Shown piece by piece: positions 61,531 through 64,000 of a DNA stretch of 64,000 bases. Location: positions 1 to 64,000 of the forward strand of contig DATGHU010000025.1 in the NCBI GenBank assembly GCA_035307765.1, given 5' to 3'. The stretch is from a bacterium (GTDB taxonomy: Bacteria > Sysuimicrobiota > Sysuimicrobiia > Sysuimicrobiales > Segetimicrobiaceae). Under the pieces are notes generated by a model. That model had not been told where the DNA came from. It did no database searches and saw only the letters and a program-made list of their open reading frames with translations. The position numbers were made by a program, and so were the translations under genes. Position 1 is the stretch's first letter. Each line of letters starts with the position of its first letter.

Positions 61531-64000
61531 ATGTTTTCATCCCCCCGCCAGCCCCTCCTCGTGCTGATCGATGCGAACGGGCTCGTCTACCGGGCGTTTT
61601 TTGCCCTTCCGTACTTCACGACCAGCGACGGTCAGCCGACCAACGCCGTCTACGGCTTCACCACGATGCTGCTGAAAGTGCTCGAGGAGAAGTCCCCCGA
61701 GTACGTCGCCGTCGCGTTCGACAAGCCCGGCCCCACCTTCCGCCACGAGGCGTATGCGGAGTACAAGGCGACCCGGCGGAAGATGCCCGATGACCTGCGC
61801 CCGCAGATCGGGATGGCCAAAGAGGTTGTCGAGGCGCTCCAGTTGCCGATCTTCGAAGTGGCCGGATTCGAAGCCGATGACGTCATCGGGGCGCTCGCCC
61901 GGCAGGCAGAGGCGCAGGGGATCGATGTCCTGATTGTCACCGGGGATCTCGACGCCCTGCAGCTGGTCTCCCCCCACACGCAAGTCATGATGACCGCCCG
62001 GGGCATCACCGAGACCACGGTGTACGATGAGGCAGCGGTCCAAGAGCGATTTGGGATCGCCCCCCGTCAGATTCCGGATCTCAAAAGCCTGAAGGGCGAC
62101 CCGACCGACAACATCCCCGGCGTGCCCGGAGTGGGGGAGAAGACCGCGAGCCGTCTGCTGAGACAGTATCCGACCGTCGAGGCACTGCTGGACGCCGTGG
62201 GCGACATCCGCGAGGCGAAGCTTCGGGAGCGGCTCCAGGAGCACCGGGAGCAAATTCTGCAAAGCAAACACCTGGCGACGATCGTCACCGAACTCGACAA
62301 CGTTCGGCTCGACCCCGAGTTCCTCCGGCGGCGGCCGCCCGATGCCGAGCAGATCAAAGTCCTCTTCACCAGCTTGGAGTTTAAGACGCTGCTGGAGCGG
62401 CTGGGGGTGGGGGCGCCGACTCCCCAGAAGAGCGGCGCCTACGAGATCGTGGACCGCAACGGCCTCCCGCGGGTGCTGGCCCATGCCACCCGGCTCGCGA
62501 TCTCCCCCGTCGCCGATGCCGGACATCCCCTCCTCTCGGCGATGCGGGGGATCGCGGTGTCGACCAAGGCGGGGGAGGCGGCGTACATCGCGATTGAGGG
62601 CGCCGTTCCGGTAGCGCTCGCCGAGATCCTGGAGCGGGCGGACCTGCCGAAGCTCTGCGAGGACGCCAAACGCGATCGCCTCCTCCTCGAGGGGGCCGGG
62701 GTCCACCCCCGGGGGTGCGCGTTCGACATTTCGCTGGCCTCCTACCTCCTGGATCCCGGCAAGCGCACCCACACGCTCCAGAGCGCGGCCTGGCAGTACC
62801 TGGGATGGCGGCTCGGGGGCGCGGCGGGCACGGACGCCCTCCCCCTCGGGCAGACCTCGGACGAACTCGCCGCTGAGCAGGCGGACATGATCGGCCGGCT
62901 GAGCGAGGTGCTCGAGGCGCGCCTCCGGGAACGTGAGCTCCTCGCGCTCTACCGGGAGATCGAGTTTCCGCTGGTCGAGGTGCTGGCGCGGATGGAGACG
63001 GTCGGGGTCGCGATCGATGCCGAGGCGCTCGCGGCCCTGTCCACGACCCTGCGCGGGCGGATCGCGGCGTTGACCGAGGAGATCTACCGGCTCGCGGGGA
63101 CCGAGTTCAACATCGGGTCGCCGAAGCAGCTGGCGTTCGTGCTGTTCGAGAAGCTGCAGCTCCCGGCGCTCAAGCGCACCAAGACGGGGTACTCCACCGA
63201 CGCCGAGGTGCTCGAGCAGTTGGCCCCCCAGCACGAGGTCGTGGCCCGGATCCTCGAGTACCGGGAGCTGAGCAAGTTGCTCAGCACCTACGTGGACGTG
63301 CTGCCGGGGTTGATCAACCCGCGCACCGGGCGCCTGCATACGACCTTCAACCAGACCGTTGCCAGCACCGGGCGCGTGATCACCACCGACCCCAATCTCC
63401 AGAACATCCCGATCCGGACCGACGCCGGCCAGCAGATCCGGCGGGCATTCGTCCCGGGTCGGCCCGGCTGCGCCCTGCTCTCGGCGGACTACGACCAGAT
63501 CGAGCTCCGGGTGCTCGCGCACATCACCGGCGATTCCGGGCTGCTCGAGGCCTTTCGACGCGGCGACGACATCCACGCGGTCACCGCGGCGGAGGTCTTT
63601 GGCGGGACCGCCGACGGGGTCAGCGCGGACCAGCGGCGGCTGGCCAAGGTCTTCAACTACGGTATCGCCTACGGCATCAGCGACTTCGGGCTCGCCTCTC
63701 AGCTGGGCATCGGCCGGGCCGAGGCGCAACAGTTTATGGACACCTACTTCGCCCGATACCCCAAGGTGGCGGAGTACATGCGGACGACCGTCGAGCTGGC
63801 GCGCCGCCAAGGGTACGTTACCACCCTCCTCAACCGGCGCCGCTACCTTCCCGACATCCTGAGCCGGAACCGCGTGATCCGCGAGGCGGCGGAACGGATT
63901 GCGATCAACGCCCCGATCCAGGGGACGGCCGCGGACATCATCAAGATCGCGATGCTGCGGGTGCACCGCGACCTCCTTCCCGAGGCCGCGGGCCTCGAGA
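61531..64000 (+). CDS. polA: DNA polymerase I, 5' part (gene runs past the window)
   Basis: 823 codons are visible from ATG 61531 with no stop. The 5'-3' exonuclease domain (about 1-290) has LLVLIDANGLVYRAFFALP, FEADDVIGALA, VTGDLDALQLV and LKGDPTDNIPGVPGVGEKTA. The middle domain (about 310-480) lacks the D-x-E of proofreading exonuclease at the expected place (DAGHPLLSAMRGIAVS), so proofreading is probably lost, as in Taq polymerase. The polymerase domain shows TSTGRV-like ASTGRVITTDPNLQNIPIRT, motif A LSADYDQIELRVLAHI (Asp 653) and motif B RRLAKVFNYGIAYG. Motif C lies beyond the window. It fills Okazaki gaps and acts in repair. Confidence 0.96.
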   Translation, partial: MFSSPRQPLLVLIDANGLVYRAFFALPYFTTSDGQPTNAVYGFTTMLLKVLEEKSPEYVAVAFDKPGPTFRHEAYAEYKATRRKMPDDLRPQIGMAKEVVEALQLPIFEVAGFEADDVIGALARQAEAQGIDVLIVTGDLDALQLVSPHTQVMMTARGITETTVYDEAAVQERFGIAPRQIPDLKSLKGDPTDNIPGVPGVGEKTASRLLRQYPTVEALLDAVGDIREAKLRERLQEHREQILQSKHLATIVTELDNVRLDPEFLRRRPPDAEQIKVLFTSLEFKTLLERLGVGAPTPQKSGAYEIVDRNGLPRVLAHATRLAISPVADAGHPLLSAMRGIAVSTKAGEAAYIAIEGAVPVALAEILERADLPKLCEDAKRDRLLLEGAGVHPRGCAFDISLASYLLDPGKRTHTLQSAAWQYLGWRLGGAAGTDALPLGQTSDELAAEQADMIGRLSEVLEARLRERELLALYREIEFPLVEVLARMETVGVAIDAEALAALSTTLRGRIAALTEEIYRLAGTEFNIGSPKQLAFVLFEKLQLPALKRTKTGYSTDAEVLEQLAPQHEVVARILEYRELSKLLSTYVDVLPGLINPRTGRLHTTFNQTVASTGRVITTDPNLQNIPIRTDAGQQIRRAFVPGRPGCALLSADYDQIELRVLAHITGDSGLLEAFRRGDDIHAVTAAEVFGGTADGVSADQRRLAKVFNYGIAYGISDFGLASQLGIGRAEAQQFMDTYFARYPKVAEYMRTTVELARRQGYVTTLLNRRRYLPDILSRNRVIREAAERIAINAPIQGTAADIIKIAMLRVHRDLLPEAAGLE

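Noticed and set aside
1-64000. CRISPR arrays, complete insertion sequences or rRNA genes
   Set aside because: No regularly spaced repeats, no transposase frames with terminal repeats and no rRNA sequence were seen.

Overview
The window is high-GC, densely coded bacterial chromosome from an organism with two membranes. It carries an almost complete Lpx pathway (LpxD, LpxC, LpxA, LpxI, LpxB), Lpt export genes, BamA and TamB, next to a major porin with an N-terminal SLH domain. SLH-anchored porins with lipid A genes gathered in one long cluster fit diderm lineages of the Terrabacteria side (Negativicutes-like layout) rather than Proteobacteria. With the high GC and the many Opp-type transporters, an uncultivated phylum such as CSP1-3/Sysuimicrobiota is my best guess; this is inference from gene content, not a placement.

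Region 1 (1-17130) is one co-oriented outer-membrane biogenesis supercluster: tamB (5' end outside the window), a sigma factor, a single-pass membrane protein, bamA, three different Skp/OmpH-like chaperones, lpxD-lpxC-fabZ-lpxA-lpxI-lpxB, lptC-lptA-lptB-lptF/G, a DUF3084 membrane protein and a RuvC/YqgF-fold protein. Most junctions overlap by 4 to 14 bases. Region 2 (17104-19306) is the SLH porin with its own promoter, a leader of about 390 nt and a strong terminator. Region 3 (19366-26203) has a small secreted protein on the minus strand, then pyrF, hpt, guaB3, guaA and a UvrD/PcrA helicase.

Region 4 (26282-38756) is an oligopeptide-type ABC transport locus with three binding proteins, two permease pairs and one ATPase pair; the third binding protein has two frameshifts. 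Region 5 (38864-53967) holds gatCAB, a degenerate RlmD/TrmA-like protein without catalytic residues, dnaE, an FAD oxidoreductase, a PfpI-like protein, a metallo-beta-lactamase-fold protein, a papain-like protease and a cyclase-STAND-TPR regulator.

Region 6 (about 53990-61420) is accessory: a 42-residue basic microprotein, small hypothetical proteins, a vapBC module with an apparently leaderless promoter, a TPR protein, a secreted DUF1566-like protein, and a decayed serine-recombinase fragment running into tRNA-Leu(CAA). Degenerate copies of the tRNA 3' end near 56.2 and 56.6 kb suggest an old integrated element. The window closes with the 5' part of polA. Several promoters share TTGA(C/G)N plus a -10 of TA(C/T)(A/G)AT, often with TGC just upstream.
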